From CAYMDP01 sp964389375 (GTDB lineage Bacteria > Bdellovibrionota > Bdellovibrionia > Bdellovibrionales > UBA1609), in NCBI GenBank assembly GCA_964389375.1, contig CAYMDP010000043.1, forward strand, positions 1 through 24,306: a DNA stretch of 24,306 nucleotides, written 5' to 3'. How positions within the stretch are numbered: the first letter of the stretch is position 1; each line of letters opens with the position of its first letter. Positions 7,329 through 15,123 of this stretch are shown here, piece by piece. The position numbers were made by a program, and so were the translations under genes. The notes below the pieces were generated by a model. It was not told where the DNA came from and ran no database searches. It saw only the letters and a list, made by a program, of their open reading frames with translations.

Positions 7329-8051
7329 CTAAAATGAGAGCTCACCGGCCCGAGAAGAGGGCGCACTCTTCGACCCCTTCACTTTTGCTCTTTTAATCGG
7401 TCTAATATAGCCCGCTTTTTCAAGAGCCCAATGACGAATCAGGGGAAGCTCACGGTCATAGTCAAATTCATGATCTTTTTTAAATTCCATCCACTCAATC
7501 GGAAGACCAGCTGCAATCAGTCGCTTCACCTGGGACCTGGTTTCTTCGATCGGAAGCGCCTCATCCTCTGTCCCGTGAGTCACCAGACAAGGAGTTTTAA
7601 AGGCGGCCTCAGTCAGTTTTTGCTTCCACTTCGGGAAGAAATAAACATAGCCGCTGACCGCAATAACTCCACCAAGAGGTTTTGAGTAGTTTGCCGCAAA
7701 ATCTAAACTGACCAAACAACCTTGAGAAAAACCGAAGAAGAAAACGTCGGTACTTTGATAACCCTGATGCTCCAATTCATCCATCAGACGAGTTAACTTC
7801 TTTCGCGCATTTAAAATCCCCAACTTTTGATTCGGCGGAAAACCATACCAAGTATGTCCCCCGTCGTAGCGTCTAGGAGCATTTAGAAGTAGATAATCGA
7901 ACTGGGGCAGACCTAGTTCTTCGCCGATCTTGCGAAAGGATTTAAGACTGTCTCCCCTGCCATGAAGAACGACCATTAATTTAGGCCGGCTCAGCCCACG
8001 GCGAGATCTTGAAGCTATAAACTGATGCTCAAACTGACTTGTCCAAGTCAT
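7329..8051 (-). CDS. Alpha/beta hydrolase, phospholipase/carboxylesterase type
   Basis: This serine hydrolase resembles the YpfH/carboxylesterase (Abhydrolase_2) family. Numbering from the Met at 8051, the oxyanion motif HGRGD lies at about 30-34, the nucleophile elbow GFSQG has Ser109, the acid is probably Asp163 in HGTEDEALP, and His194 lies in KKDHEFDY. The tail after ~210 is basic (IKRAKVKGSKS). The frame extends to 8171, but those 40 extra residues look unlike the family and would leave only 20 bases before the divergent start at 8192, so the inner Met (MTWTSQFEHQF) is preferred. Neither start has a strong ribosome binding site. There is no signal peptide in the short form, so it is probably cytoplasmic. 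The substrate is unknown. Confidence 0.85.
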   Translation of the reverse strand: MTWTSQFEHQFIASRSRRGLSRPKLMVVLHGRGDSLKSFRKIGEELGLPQFDYLLLNAPRRYDGGHTWYGFPPNQKLGILNARKKLTRLMDELEHQGYQSTDVFFFGFSQGCLVSLDFAANYSKPLGGVIAVSGYVYFFPKWKQKLTEAAFKTPCLVTHGTEDEALPIEETRSQVKRLIAAGLPIEWMEFKKDHEFDYDRELPLIRHWALEKAGYIRPIKRAKVKGSKSAPSSRAGELSF

Positions 8052-8191
8052 TGATTTTACTCGCTTTTTATGTGCCCCAGGATTCTTCTGGTTAGACTTG
8101 TTAAGAGCAAAAAAAAGGCCAACAAAAAGAGTCTGATTCCGGACCTTTAGCGTGATATACCTCCGCCCCACAGCGCAAACAGGAAAAGCAG

Positions 8192-8836
8192 ATGACTACA
8201 CTTTCGACATTCCCAAAGACCAGTCCCACGGGCAGCGCAAGCCAAGAGGAACTTAAAAACTACTCTAAAAGAAACTTAATCATTGGGGCCCTACTACTGC
8301 TGGCCATGTTTGTAGTCCTGGGTCTGACTGGCCTTCGTTATGAATCCGAGATGACCCGGATCATGCAGATTGCCGCCGATCGATTGGGAATTTGGGGTCT
8401 TATCGGGGTCGTGTTTATTAGCGACAGTATCATTAGCCCCATTCCTCCGGATTTAGCTCTTCTTGTGATTGCGAAAAGTTCAATGAGAGCAGACTGGCTT
8501 TTTTATGTCTTAATGATTGCCGTTGCATCTACTTTAGCTGGAAATTTGGCCTACCTGATTGGTCGCTTTATGGGGAATCTTCATATGCTGCCCCCAGGAT
8601 TAAAAGCCTTCTCTTTAAAACATCAGGCCTCCGTCCACAAATACGGTCCCGCAGCCGTGATCTTGGGCTGCATCACTCCACTTCCATTTTCAATGACCTG
8701 CTGGAGTGCCGGATTCTTAAAAATGAGTTACCGAAAATTTTTACCCGCGGTCCTAACTCGTTTTCCTCGTATTATCATCTATTACTGGGTCATTCATGCC
8801 TCCGATGTATTCCAAATCTTCAGCCTCAACTTTTAA
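8192..8836 (+). CDS. YqaA/DedA-type SNARE-associated membrane protein
   Basis: This inner-membrane protein belongs to the DedA/VTT superfamily. A polar N-terminal tail of ~26 residues precedes a helix at about 29-48. The family core follows: FISDSIISPIPPDLALLVIAKS (a re-entrant loop-like region), ASTLAGNLAYLIGRFMG, HKYGPAAVILGCITPLPFSMTCWSAGFLKMSYRKF and a last helix in IIIYYWVIHA. The acidic and proline residues of the re-entrant region and the GNLAYLIGR motif fit YqaA-like members. Related proteins act in lipid translocation or proton-dependent transport, but the exact role here cannot be told. AGGAAAAGCAG precedes the ATG at good spacing. The hydrolase gene is divergent. Confidence 0.85.
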   Translation: MTTLSTFPKTSPTGSASQEELKNYSKRNLIIGALLLLAMFVVLGLTGLRYESEMTRIMQIAADRLGIWGLIGVVFISDSIISPIPPDLALLVIAKSSMRADWLFYVLMIAVASTLAGNLAYLIGRFMGNLHMLPPGLKAFSLKHQASVHKYGPAAVILGCITPLPFSMTCWSAGFLKMSYRKFLPAVLTRFPRIIIYYWVIHASDVFQIFSLNF

Positions 8837-8981
8837 ATTCAATTTTTAGAAAAAAGTCGAACTTATATACATTTCCATTTCAATGCGGCAACAGGTCTAA
8901 CAACTCCCTGTAATTGGGACCGAATTAAAAGTTGGTTTTTTCGTCAAAAGATTCTCCAGTTCCAAAGTCCAGCCGCTCAAA

Positions 8982-9001
8982 ATGAAACACTTTTGTTTCA
9001 T
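8982..9001. promoter_or_regulatory. Perfect palindrome, possible operator
   Basis: ATGAAACA (8982-8989) and TGTTTCAT (8994-9001) are perfect 8-bp inverted arms around a 4-base spacer. The site lies ~95 bases upstream of the DUF4382 lipoprotein start, within a 260-base gene-free stretch that otherwise shows no clear ORF. It could be a dimeric repressor site or a small hairpin; no promoter elements can be assigned with confidence nearby. Confidence 0.3.
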
Positions 9002-9096
9002 GACAATACAAAATGCTGAGATTTTGAATCAGGCTGACGCAACTGAGACAAGGCTTGTCCATTGCACAATAAGCTAAAGAAGCAAGGGGGCAATCT

Positions 9097-9936
9097 ATGG
9101 GATATATTCTATTTGGCTCAAAAGCATTGGGGATGATGACCCTCGCCTTGTTTGTGTCTTGTGCCCCGCCCAGTGGCCTTTCCGGTGATGGCTCGGCTCA
9201 GAGTCAAAGCTCAAATATAGTTGCGAACTACCCCGCGAAGGGCTCCAATCTTCGAATCAGTTTAATAGATGCACCCAAAGAGGAGCTTAAAGAAGTTCAT
9301 GTCAACATTGCCCATGTCGAGTTGCTGCTTGAAAAGGGCGGAAAACATGGACGAGTCCTGGTCGCCAAAGACCTTGGGGACATCGACCTGCTGACTCTAC
9401 AAAATGGAAACAGTTTGATTCTTTCTGATCTAAATATCCCTGAAGGAGTCGCAGTAAAACAAATTCGACTGCTTTTAAATAACACAGATAACTACGTCAT
9501 CCGCCAAAATGGGGAACGTGTCGAAATGCAGACTCCCAGCGGCCAGCAATCTGGAGTTAAAATCTTGCTGAAAACCCCGGTGGTTTTTGATTCCAACTTT
9601 AGCTACGCAATGACCATCGATTTTGATGCAAAGAAGTCTGTAGTCCATAAAGGCAATGGCGGATTTTTGCTTAAGCCCGTCATTAAGCTTCCCCATTTTT
9701 CGAAAGTTCCCTCGGACCGAGTGGACGATGATGGCGGAGAAGTCCCTCCTCCATCAGACGAAGAAGAGCCCGTCACTGATGGCTCCGACGAAAATGACCA
9801 AAGTGAAGGCGACGGCGGAGAAGACGGAAGTGGTGGCGAAGATGGCGGAAGTGGAGACGGTGGCTCTGGAGACGACGAAACCGATATCCCACCAGAAGTC
9901 GACCCCGACACCCTAGACTCATTCTTTAACGCCTAA
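9097..9936 (+). CDS. DUF4382 lipoprotein with long acidic low-complexity tail
   Basis: This exported lipoprotein has a leader ending LFVSC, with the lipidated Cys at about 22. Residues ~52-200 match the DUF4382 pattern: LRISLIDAP, a VHVNIAHVEL strand, LGDIDLLTLQNG, LSDLNIPEGVAVKQIRLLL and TPSGQQSGVKI. The domain is found in secreted and surface proteins of unknown function. Residues ~208-270 are dominated by Asp, Glu, Gly and Ser (repeats such as GGSGDGGSGDD), giving a highly acidic extended tail that could bind divalent cations or act as a spacer. AGGGGG is 7 bases upstream of the ATG. It is monocistronic, closed by a clear terminator. Confidence 0.82.
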   Translation: MGYILFGSKALGMMTLALFVSCAPPSGLSGDGSAQSQSSNIVANYPAKGSNLRISLIDAPKEELKEVHVNIAHVELLLEKGGKHGRVLVAKDLGDIDLLTLQNGNSLILSDLNIPEGVAVKQIRLLLNNTDNYVIRQNGERVEMQTPSGQQSGVKILLKTPVVFDSNFSYAMTIDFDAKKSVVHKGNGGFLLKPVIKLPHFSKVPSDRVDDDGGEVPPPSDEEEPVTDGSDENDQSEGDGGEDGSGGEDGGSGDGGSGDDETDIPPEVDPDTLDSFFNA

Positions 9937-9963
9937 TCAAAGCGCCCTAATCGAAGCAAAAAG

Positions 9964-9998
9964 AAAGACCCATAGAGCAATCTTCGGGTCTTTTTATT
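9964..9998 (+). terminator. Intrinsic terminator after the DUF4382 lipoprotein gene
   Basis: AAAGACCC (9964-9971) pairs with GGGTCTTT (9986-9993), and the stem runs directly into a T-rich tract (TTTTTATTTT, 9991-10000). It begins about 28 bases after the stop codon and is a textbook rho-independent terminator on the plus strand. Confidence 0.8.
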
Positions 9999-10169
9999 TT
10001 GTCAAAAATGAATCCGCACCGCAAGTCAGCCCACTCGCAAACCGAGTCCAACAACTCCATCCACACTTCTCCAATCAAATTCGATTCAAGCACCCACTTC
10101 TCCCATTTCAACAAATTCCCCCGGCGCATTTTAAAAGCCCGCATTAACCCCTAGCAAAGCCACTAGATC
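9999..10169. other. Gene-free stretch between terminator and hairpin element
   Basis: This is the first part of a 569-base interval without a convincing gene. It is rich in A and C and contains a 48-codon ATG frame (10008-10154) whose product is Ser/His/Asn-rich with no signal, no ribosome binding site and no recognisable family. I see no promoter or RNA here. Confidence 0.4.
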
Positions 10170-10287
10170 TGGATCGCCGGTAAATCTATTCATCATCTTA
10201 GCGGGCCTCCGCGGCCCAGGATGGGCCAGGCGGCGAGGCAAGGATGCCGTGCCCGCTAAGATGATGAATAGATTTATCGGCGATCCA
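10170..10287 (+). repeat. Conserved-core, variable-arm hairpin element, copy 2
   Basis: Arms 10170-10206 and 10251-10287 are 37 bases each and complementary except for one position that is G opposite T, a G-U pair in plus-strand RNA. The 44-base core 10207-10250 matches copy 1 except that the first small stem is GGCCC/GGGCC instead of GGTCC/GGACC (a compensatory change), one A/G differs just after it, and one A is inserted before the second hairpin (GGCA-AGGA-TGCC). The arms share no sequence with those of copy 1. It sits between two codirectional genes, downstream of the lipoprotein terminator and upstream of the motility operon. Confidence 0.9.
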
Positions 10288-10428
10288 TCCCAAACGGCGA
10301 AACCTTGTATTTAAACAGAGCGAAGAAAAAGCGCCAATTTGCGGCACCTGCTTGCATTTCTTTCGAGCCCCAAAGGCCCTAAACCCAATCTAATGCCTTT
10401 AAGACCCCCACACGCCCTCACAGGCTCC

Positions 10429-10444
10429 TGGCACCCCCCTCGCA
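10429..10444 (+). promoter_or_regulatory. Candidate sigma-54 promoter of the motility operon
   Basis: TGGCAC-CCCCC-TCGCA (10429-10444) has the -24 GG (10430-10431) and -12 GC (10442-10443) separated by exactly ten bases, as sigma-54 requires. The -24 half matches the consensus TGGCAC fully; the -12 half is TCGCA rather than TTGCA. A start of transcription near 10455 would leave a leader of about 50 bases. No enhancer site can be assigned. The interval 10288-10428 upstream shows no gene or other clear signal. Confidence 0.42.
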
Positions 10445-10468
10445 ATAGGAGCTTTAGGAATATTAACG

Positions 10469-10485
10469 CCACCAGTGTTTGGTGG
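10469..10485 (+). promoter_or_regulatory. Leader hairpin upstream of the tolQ-like gene
   Basis: CCACCA-GTGTT-TGGTGG forms a 6-bp stem with a 5-base loop in the presumed leader. It ends 10 bases before the GGAG ribosome binding site (10496-10499) of the first motility gene and could modulate RNA stability or translation. Confidence 0.35.
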
Positions 10486-10505
10486 ACTAAAAACCGGAGC
10501 GTAAA

Positions 10506-11189
10506 ATGGGAACGATTCAAACAATTTCAACGGCTTTTCAATCAGGTGGAATGTGGATGTGGGCGATTTTATTCGTTCAGATCGCATCTATCGTCATTAT
10601 TATTGAACGCAGCTTCAGTCTATATATTCGACGAAGTGCTGACCAAAAGAAGTTGGTCTCTGCATTCGAAAAAGACATCAAAAAAGGACAGTTCGAAACT
10701 GTTATCAGCCGGGCACAAAGTCTTGGCGACAATTCAGTTGCGATGGCCGTTAAAGCCGGAGCTCAAGCGGCCTTAGATATGGGTGGACGAGAAGAAATCC
10801 AATCGAAAATGGATGAAATTCTTCTTAATGAAAACGCAAAGCTCGAAAAACGCACAGGTTTTTTAGCAATGCTTGGAAACGTTGGAACTCTTTTAGGACT
10901 TCTGGGAACAATCGTCGGATTGATTCAAGCCTTCGCCTCGGTTGCAAACGTAAATCCTGTGGAAAAAGCAGCCTTGTTAACAAACGGTATTGCCCTTGCG
11001 ATGAATACAACGGCTTACGGTTTGATTATGGCCATTCCCGCTTTGATTATGTACGCGGTTCTTCAAAATCGCGCGAATGCCTTGGCTGAAGATCTAAACC
11101 AAGCCTCTTTAAGAGCCTTCAATTGGTTGAGCTATTCCTACGAAAACGTACCAAAGCGAACTGTGCGAAAGAAAGCGAGCCAAGAGTAA
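10506..11189 (+). CDS. MotA/TolQ/ExbB-type proton channel, AglR-like
   Basis: This is the inner-membrane stator subunit of a proton-driven motor. It has three membrane helices at about 14-36, 121-145 and 160-187, with the cytoplasmic part between helices 1 and 2 (RRSADQKKLVSAFEKD). The TolQ/ExbB signature GTLLGLLGTIVGLIQAF is clear at about 128-144, and the last helix carries the conserved NTTAYGLIMAIPAL. The length of 227 is standard. It begins a ten-gene run in one direction, with two TolR-like genes directly after, as in the AglRQS gliding motor of Myxococcus. The context rather than the sequence alone assigns it to motility instead of Tol-Pal or TonB energisation. GGAG lies 6 bases before the ATG. 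Confidence 0.93.
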   Translation: MGTIQTISTAFQSGGMWMWAILFVQIASIVIIIERSFSLYIRRSADQKKLVSAFEKDIKKGQFETVISRAQSLGDNSVAMAVKAGAQAALDMGGREEIQSKMDEILLNENAKLEKRTGFLAMLGNVGTLLGLLGTIVGLIQAFASVANVNPVEKAALLTNGIALAMNTTAYGLIMAIPALIMYAVLQNRANALAEDLNQASLRAFNWLSYSYENVPKRTVRKKASQE

Positions 11190-11260
11190 AACATAAGGCA
11201 AGAGCCCCCTAGGAAACCTAAGAACTGACCTATTCACTTGAGGAACAAAGGACAAAGGCA

Positions 11261-11692
11261 ATGAGTAAAGAAAATAAACTAGACTTTGAAATCAATCTGC
11301 TTCCGGTGATTTCAATGCTTGCTGTTTGTATTTCATTTTTGTTGCTGACCACGGTTTGGATTCAGATCGGAAGTCTGGATGTGACTCAAGCTTATGGGAC
11401 CGAGAGCTCTGCGGCAGATAAGTCCGATAAAAAAACACTTTACCTTACTTTTGATGACTCTGGACGCCTTCAACTTGAAGTCAAAAGCGCATCCGGCAAA
11501 ACCTTTAGCCGAATTTCTAATATCCAGACATCACAAATTGAAGCTCAAATTCGACACAACAAAGATAAGTTCCCTGATTTAAGCGCCGCAATTTTAAAGC
11601 CCCATGCAATGACCAGCTATGAAAACGTGATTTTAGTCATGGACATGACCCGAAAGAATTCGGTTCGTGAAATTGGGGTCGCTCCACTTTAA
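11261..11692 (+). CDS. ExbD/TolR-like protein lacking the membrane Asp
   Basis: This single-pass inner-membrane partner of the TolQ-like stator has its membrane helix at about 11-35 and a periplasmic domain at about 55-143. The helix aligns cleanly with the ExbD/TolR pattern INxTPLxDVxLVLLIxFM: here INLLPVISMLAVCISFLLL (11-29). The proton-carrying Asp is replaced by Ser18. The periplasmic domain has the usual alternation of LYLTFDDSGRLQLEV, a helix and a final strand ending VREIGV. A 71-base gap separates it from the tolQ-like gene, and AAAGG precedes the start. It probably forms a mixed dimer with the next gene product, which does keep the Asp. Confidence 0.88.
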   Translation: MSKENKLDFEINLLPVISMLAVCISFLLLTTVWIQIGSLDVTQAYGTESSAADKSDKKTLYLTFDDSGRLQLEVKSASGKTFSRISNIQTSQIEAQIRHNKDKFPDLSAAILKPHAMTSYENVILVMDMTRKNSVREIGVAPL

Positions 11693-11698
11693 AGGTTT

Positions 11699-12175
11699 AT
11701 GAAAATGAAACGAATTTTAGCAAGTACAACATTAAAATCAGCCCTAAACCAACAGTCGGTCCTTAAGCCGAAGGGAAACTTGTTTAAAAAGACTATTGTA
11801 GGAACTTTGATTTTAACCTCTTTAGTCGACGTCTTCTCTATTCTTGTCATCTATCTACTGGTCAATACCTCGGCTTCTCAAGAAGTTCCACTAAACGGAA
11901 AAATTGAACTCCCAATCGCAAGTCAGACAGAATCCATTGACTCAGGTCTAATTGTTCGTCTTGAGGGAAATAAAATCTACATCGACGACCAACCGGCAAG
12001 TCAAAAAGAACTAGCCAGTCGCTTAGGATCGATCACTTTCGAAGAGGGCAAAGAAAAATCCCTTGTTATCCAAGCCGATCGACAAATGAATTACTCAGAA
12101 CTTAGTCCCATCCTTCTTTCAGCTGCAAAAAGTGGATTTACCAAAGTCCGCTTCGCAGTGATTCAGGGGGGCTAA
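11699..12175 (+). CDS. ExbD/TolR-like protein with conserved membrane Asp
   Basis: This is the second TolR-like stator partner. After a basic cytoplasmic N-terminus of ~31 residues, the membrane helix (about 33-54, LILTSLVDVFSILVIYLLV) holds the expected Asp44 for proton translocation. The periplasmic domain (about 60-158) shows the ExbD pattern: LIVRLEGNKIYIDDQPAS, a helix, SLVIQADRQMNYSELSPILLSAAKSGFTKVRFAVI. The second ATG at 11705 lies 9 bases after AAAGG, whereas 11699 lies only 3 bases after it, so the true protein may start two codons later. It follows the first TolR-like gene by 6 bases and precedes the TPR gene by 2. Confidence 0.92.
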   Translation: MKMKRILASTTLKSALNQQSVLKPKGNLFKKTIVGTLILTSLVDVFSILVIYLLVNTSASQEVPLNGKIELPIASQTESIDSGLIVRLEGNKIYIDDQPASQKELASRLGSITFEEGKEKSLVIQADRQMNYSELSPILLSAAKSGFTKVRFAVIQGG

Positions 12176-12177
12176 GA

Positions 12178-15123
12178 GTGAAACTGAGCTGGCTAATACT
12201 TCTAATTCTAAGCCTTAGCTCGGCCGTCTTCGCCAAGAAGATGGACATAGACACTCATGACCTAGTCATCGAAAAGCTCGAGAACGTTCTTAAGTCCTTT
12301 AAGGGATCGACTGATGAAAAATGGCCCATCTCGTCTCGTCTAGCCGATCTACTTGCAGATCGAGCGCGACTTAAATTTATGAGCGAGCAAGAACAGTCTT
12401 GCGACGATTGCCTTGGCAGCAAGGTCGATCGCGAAAAAGCTCTTTCGATTTACCAAGAAATATTCCCCCAAGCAAACCTAGCGGCTCAAGAAAAAATTCT
12501 TCTTCAGATGGCGCACTTGCACCAAGCCGCAGGTCAAACCGATCAAACCCGCAAACTATACCTCTCCATAGATCAAAACAGCCGATATAGCCCTTCACTT
12601 CGTGGGCAAGCTTTGACTGGACTCGGAGAAATTTCATTTCGCCAAGGCGACTTTAGAAAAGCAAAAGGCTACTTCGAACAAGCAGAACGCATTAAAGAAA
12701 CTCCTCAAATGTATTTCGTGAAATACCGTAAAGCTTGGTCCCAGCTAAACATCGGCGAGCAAAAAGAAGCGACAGCCAGCTTAATCACACTTTTACAAAA
12801 CAAAAGCCCCGAGGCTCCAGCCTCATTTTACGAAGACGCCTCAAGAGATCTTGCAACATTTATGGCCAGACAATTTATCGGATCCAATGATATCGAACAG
12901 CTTTTAAAGCTTTCCAGTGCCGAATCAAGAAAAGCAAATTTGTATTATCTTGCAACTGAAGCAGACCGTCTTGGTCAAAAGAATGCTTCGGTCTTAGCCT
13001 TCCAAATCTATGCAAAAGATTTTAAGCTCGACGAACTTGAGCAAATGGAAGTCATGATTCGCACAACTCAACTTCAGTTTGACCTTGGAAAATACAAAGA
13101 CGCCGTAGAAAGTTTCGAACAAGCAACGAAAGAATGGAACAAGGTCAACTGCAGAAAAAACAAGGACCAATGTAAAGATCTAAGCGCTCGCTTTAAAAAT
13201 TTCGTGATCAATTGGAACAAAGTTTTTAAGACAAAACCTTCTTCTGAACTTTCTCAAGCTTATCAGATCTACATTAAAGCCTTCCCAGAAGATTCAGATA
13301 TGGTCTATCGCTCCGCTCAGCTAGCTCAAAGTCTAAAAAATTACCCACTCGCCGCCTCCACCTATCGACAGGCCGGCCTTCTTGCCGAAGAGCAACTTAA
13401 GTCCAAAGAAGAACGCGATACCGCCATGAAAATCTTTGAGGGCTCACTGCTTTCAGAGATTGAGGTCGCCGAAGCCAGCCAAAATCCACAACTTCAACTT
13501 TCGGCTTACGACAACTACATCAATCGAAATAAAAACGGCCCTCACGTTCACAAAGCTCGTTATCAAAAAGCTCAGCTTCGTTATAAAGCTGCCGACTACA
13601 AAAATGCTTCTGAACAATTTCGTGAAATTGCTCTTAATAAGTCCGCTGGATCTTACCAAATCCTTGCCGCAGATTTAGCCTTAGACTCATTGGCCCTTTT
13701 AAAAGATGACCGAAAAATCCAAAGCTGGTCTCAGGAATTCTCTTTAGCCATTCCTTCTCGATCTGGAGAGTTTAGTAAAATTTCAAGACGCGCCATCGTC
13801 AACGAATCTAAAACAGTGCTCACTGAAAATTCTAAAAAATCACAGTCTGCCGATGTCTATCTTCGGATGAAACGGGTTTCTGTCAAAGGAGCGACGGATA
13901 AAGAAAAAATCGTTTATTATAAGAATAGACTCCTCCTGGCCGAAGAACTTAAAGACCTTGAAGACATCGCCTTTTGCAGCCAACAATTGCTAAAGGTCAA
14001 AAATCTCTCTTCTCAAGATCGCAACCTTTCATTGGCGAAGCTTGCCTGGGTTCAAGAGCTAAAACTTGATTTTTCTGGAGCCTATAAAAATTTAAGCCAA
14101 GTAAAGCCATTAAATAAAGATCGCTATACTCATCAAATGAAGCTTGCAGTTCTTGCCTCTCTTGTTAAAAAACCAGCTCGCAAGCACTTTCTTGCAGCTG
14201 TCGATAGCAGCAGAAATAATACCCTTAAAAATGAAGCCCTGGCGAAATCAATCCTTCTGTTAAAAAATCCATGGTCTGAAATCAAAAAGCACCAAAATCA
14301 ACTGCGAAAGACCCCGGTATTGTTTTCGAACTTAGTCATTGAAGCCTACGGAATTCGTTCTGACAAAAAGTCCGCAGAACAAATTCTTAAAAATGCCTCA
14401 GTACGACGAACAAACTCGGGCCAAGCCCTTTCTCGGGTGATGTGGCTCGAAAACTGGAAGGCCGACTTTAATAAATTGATTAGCCACAAAATTAATTCTC
14501 GAAGTGACAAACTTCTTCAAAGCTCAATTCGTACGCGTTTAGCTCTTTTAAAGCACCTCGAAAAACAAGCTCAAAGCTCCCTTAAGTCTTCTGATTGGAC
14601 TAAAAAATTACTTCTTGCAAACCTTTATTCTTATGAAAACAATCGCTTCTATCGCGAACTGATCACTCTGCCGACTCCAAAAGGACTAAAATCCTCTGAG
14701 CGCAAACAATATCGCGCACTTTTAAGCCAACAAGCTCAACCTTATAAAGACATTTCTGATGCCACCGACAAGGCCCTACTGGATCTATGGAAACAGCACC
14801 GCAATATTGACCAATTAAAAAAGGATTTCGATCAAGCCGGTCCAAATATTCAAAACTTGATCCGCAAAGAACTTAGGCTTTTAAGTCAAATCGCTCCTCG
14901 AAGTGAACAAAACATCTTAAATCAGGTTTTGGCTAGCAAATCTAAGAAGCCAAGCCCTCAAAGCATTCAACAGGCTCAAGAAGCCGTAAAGTCTGATCCC
15001 TTTAATCTTTCTCGATTGAACCAGCTAAAAAATCTAGAGGCCCAAAGAGGACAGACTTCTAAGGTATCTTACCTTGAAGCTCGACTTAGTGTTTTAAAGG
15101 ACTCAAAGGAGAACTCACTATGA
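12178..15123 (+). CDS. Large exported TPR protein of the gliding machinery
   Basis: This 981-residue protein has a Sec signal peptide (residues 1-19, cut after VFA) and then almost entirely helical repeats. Recognisable TPR-type units include SLRGQALTGLGEISFRQGDFRKAKGYFEQAERI (about 139-171), QLQFDLGKYKDAVESFEQATKEW, YPLAASTYRQAG and HKARYQKAQLRYKAADYKNASEQFREIAL. It should be periplasmic and serve as a scaffold between inner-membrane motor and outer-membrane parts, like the large TPR proteins of Glt systems (GltI/AgnA class); the exact counterpart cannot be fixed. The start codon is GTG at 12178, two bases after the previous stop, with AGGGGGGCTAAGA in front. The stop overlaps the next gene by four bases. 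Confidence 0.88.
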   Translation: MKLSWLILLILSLSSAVFAKKMDIDTHDLVIEKLENVLKSFKGSTDEKWPISSRLADLLADRARLKFMSEQEQSCDDCLGSKVDREKALSIYQEIFPQANLAAQEKILLQMAHLHQAAGQTDQTRKLYLSIDQNSRYSPSLRGQALTGLGEISFRQGDFRKAKGYFEQAERIKETPQMYFVKYRKAWSQLNIGEQKEATASLITLLQNKSPEAPASFYEDASRDLATFMARQFIGSNDIEQLLKLSSAESRKANLYYLATEADRLGQKNASVLAFQIYAKDFKLDELEQMEVMIRTTQLQFDLGKYKDAVESFEQATKEWNKVNCRKNKDQCKDLSARFKNFVINWNKVFKTKPSSELSQAYQIYIKAFPEDSDMVYRSAQLAQSLKNYPLAASTYRQAGLLAEEQLKSKEERDTAMKIFEGSLLSEIEVAEASQNPQLQLSAYDNYINRNKNGPHVHKARYQKAQLRYKAADYKNASEQFREIALNKSAGSYQILAADLALDSLALLKDDRKIQSWSQEFSLAIPSRSGEFSKISRRAIVNESKTVLTENSKKSQSADVYLRMKRVSVKGATDKEKIVYYKNRLLLAEELKDLEDIAFCSQQLLKVKNLSSQDRNLSLAKLAWVQELKLDFSGAYKNLSQVKPLNKDRYTHQMKLAVLASLVKKPARKHFLAAVDSSRNNTLKNEALAKSILLLKNPWSEIKKHQNQLRKTPVLFSNLVIEAYGIRSDKKSAEQILKNASVRRTNSGQALSRVMWLENWKADFNKLISHKINSRSDKLLQSSIRTRLALLKHLEKQAQSSLKSSDWTKKLLLANLYSYENNRFYRELITLPTPKGLKSSERKQYRALLSQQAQPYKDISDATDKALLDLWKQHRNIDQLKKDFDQAGPNIQNLIRKELRLLSQIAPRSEQNILNQVLASKSKKPSPQSIQQAQEAVKSDPFNLSRLNQLKNLEAQRGQTSKVSYLEARLSVLKDSKENSL

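Noticed and set aside
8053..8171. N-terminal 40-residue extension of the alpha/beta hydrolase
   Set aside because: The extension is unlike the family, would leave almost no room for the divergent gene's promoter, and the inner Met fits the domain start.
9603..9911. Minus-strand ORF rich in Ser and Pro opposite the DUF4382 tail
   Set aside because: It is the antisense reading of the Gly/Asp/Ser-rich repeat; the plus-strand frame has a signal, domain, ribosome binding site and terminator.
10008..10154. 48-codon ORF after the terminator
   Set aside because: No ribosome binding site, low-complexity Ser/His/Asn composition and no recognisable motif; it starts right after a strong terminator.
10506..12175. 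Tol-Pal system or TonB/ExbBD iron-uptake energiser
   Set aside because: No tolA, tolB, pal or TonB-dependent receptor is nearby; the following AgmX-type, TPR, barrel and VWA lipoprotein genes fit gliding machinery.
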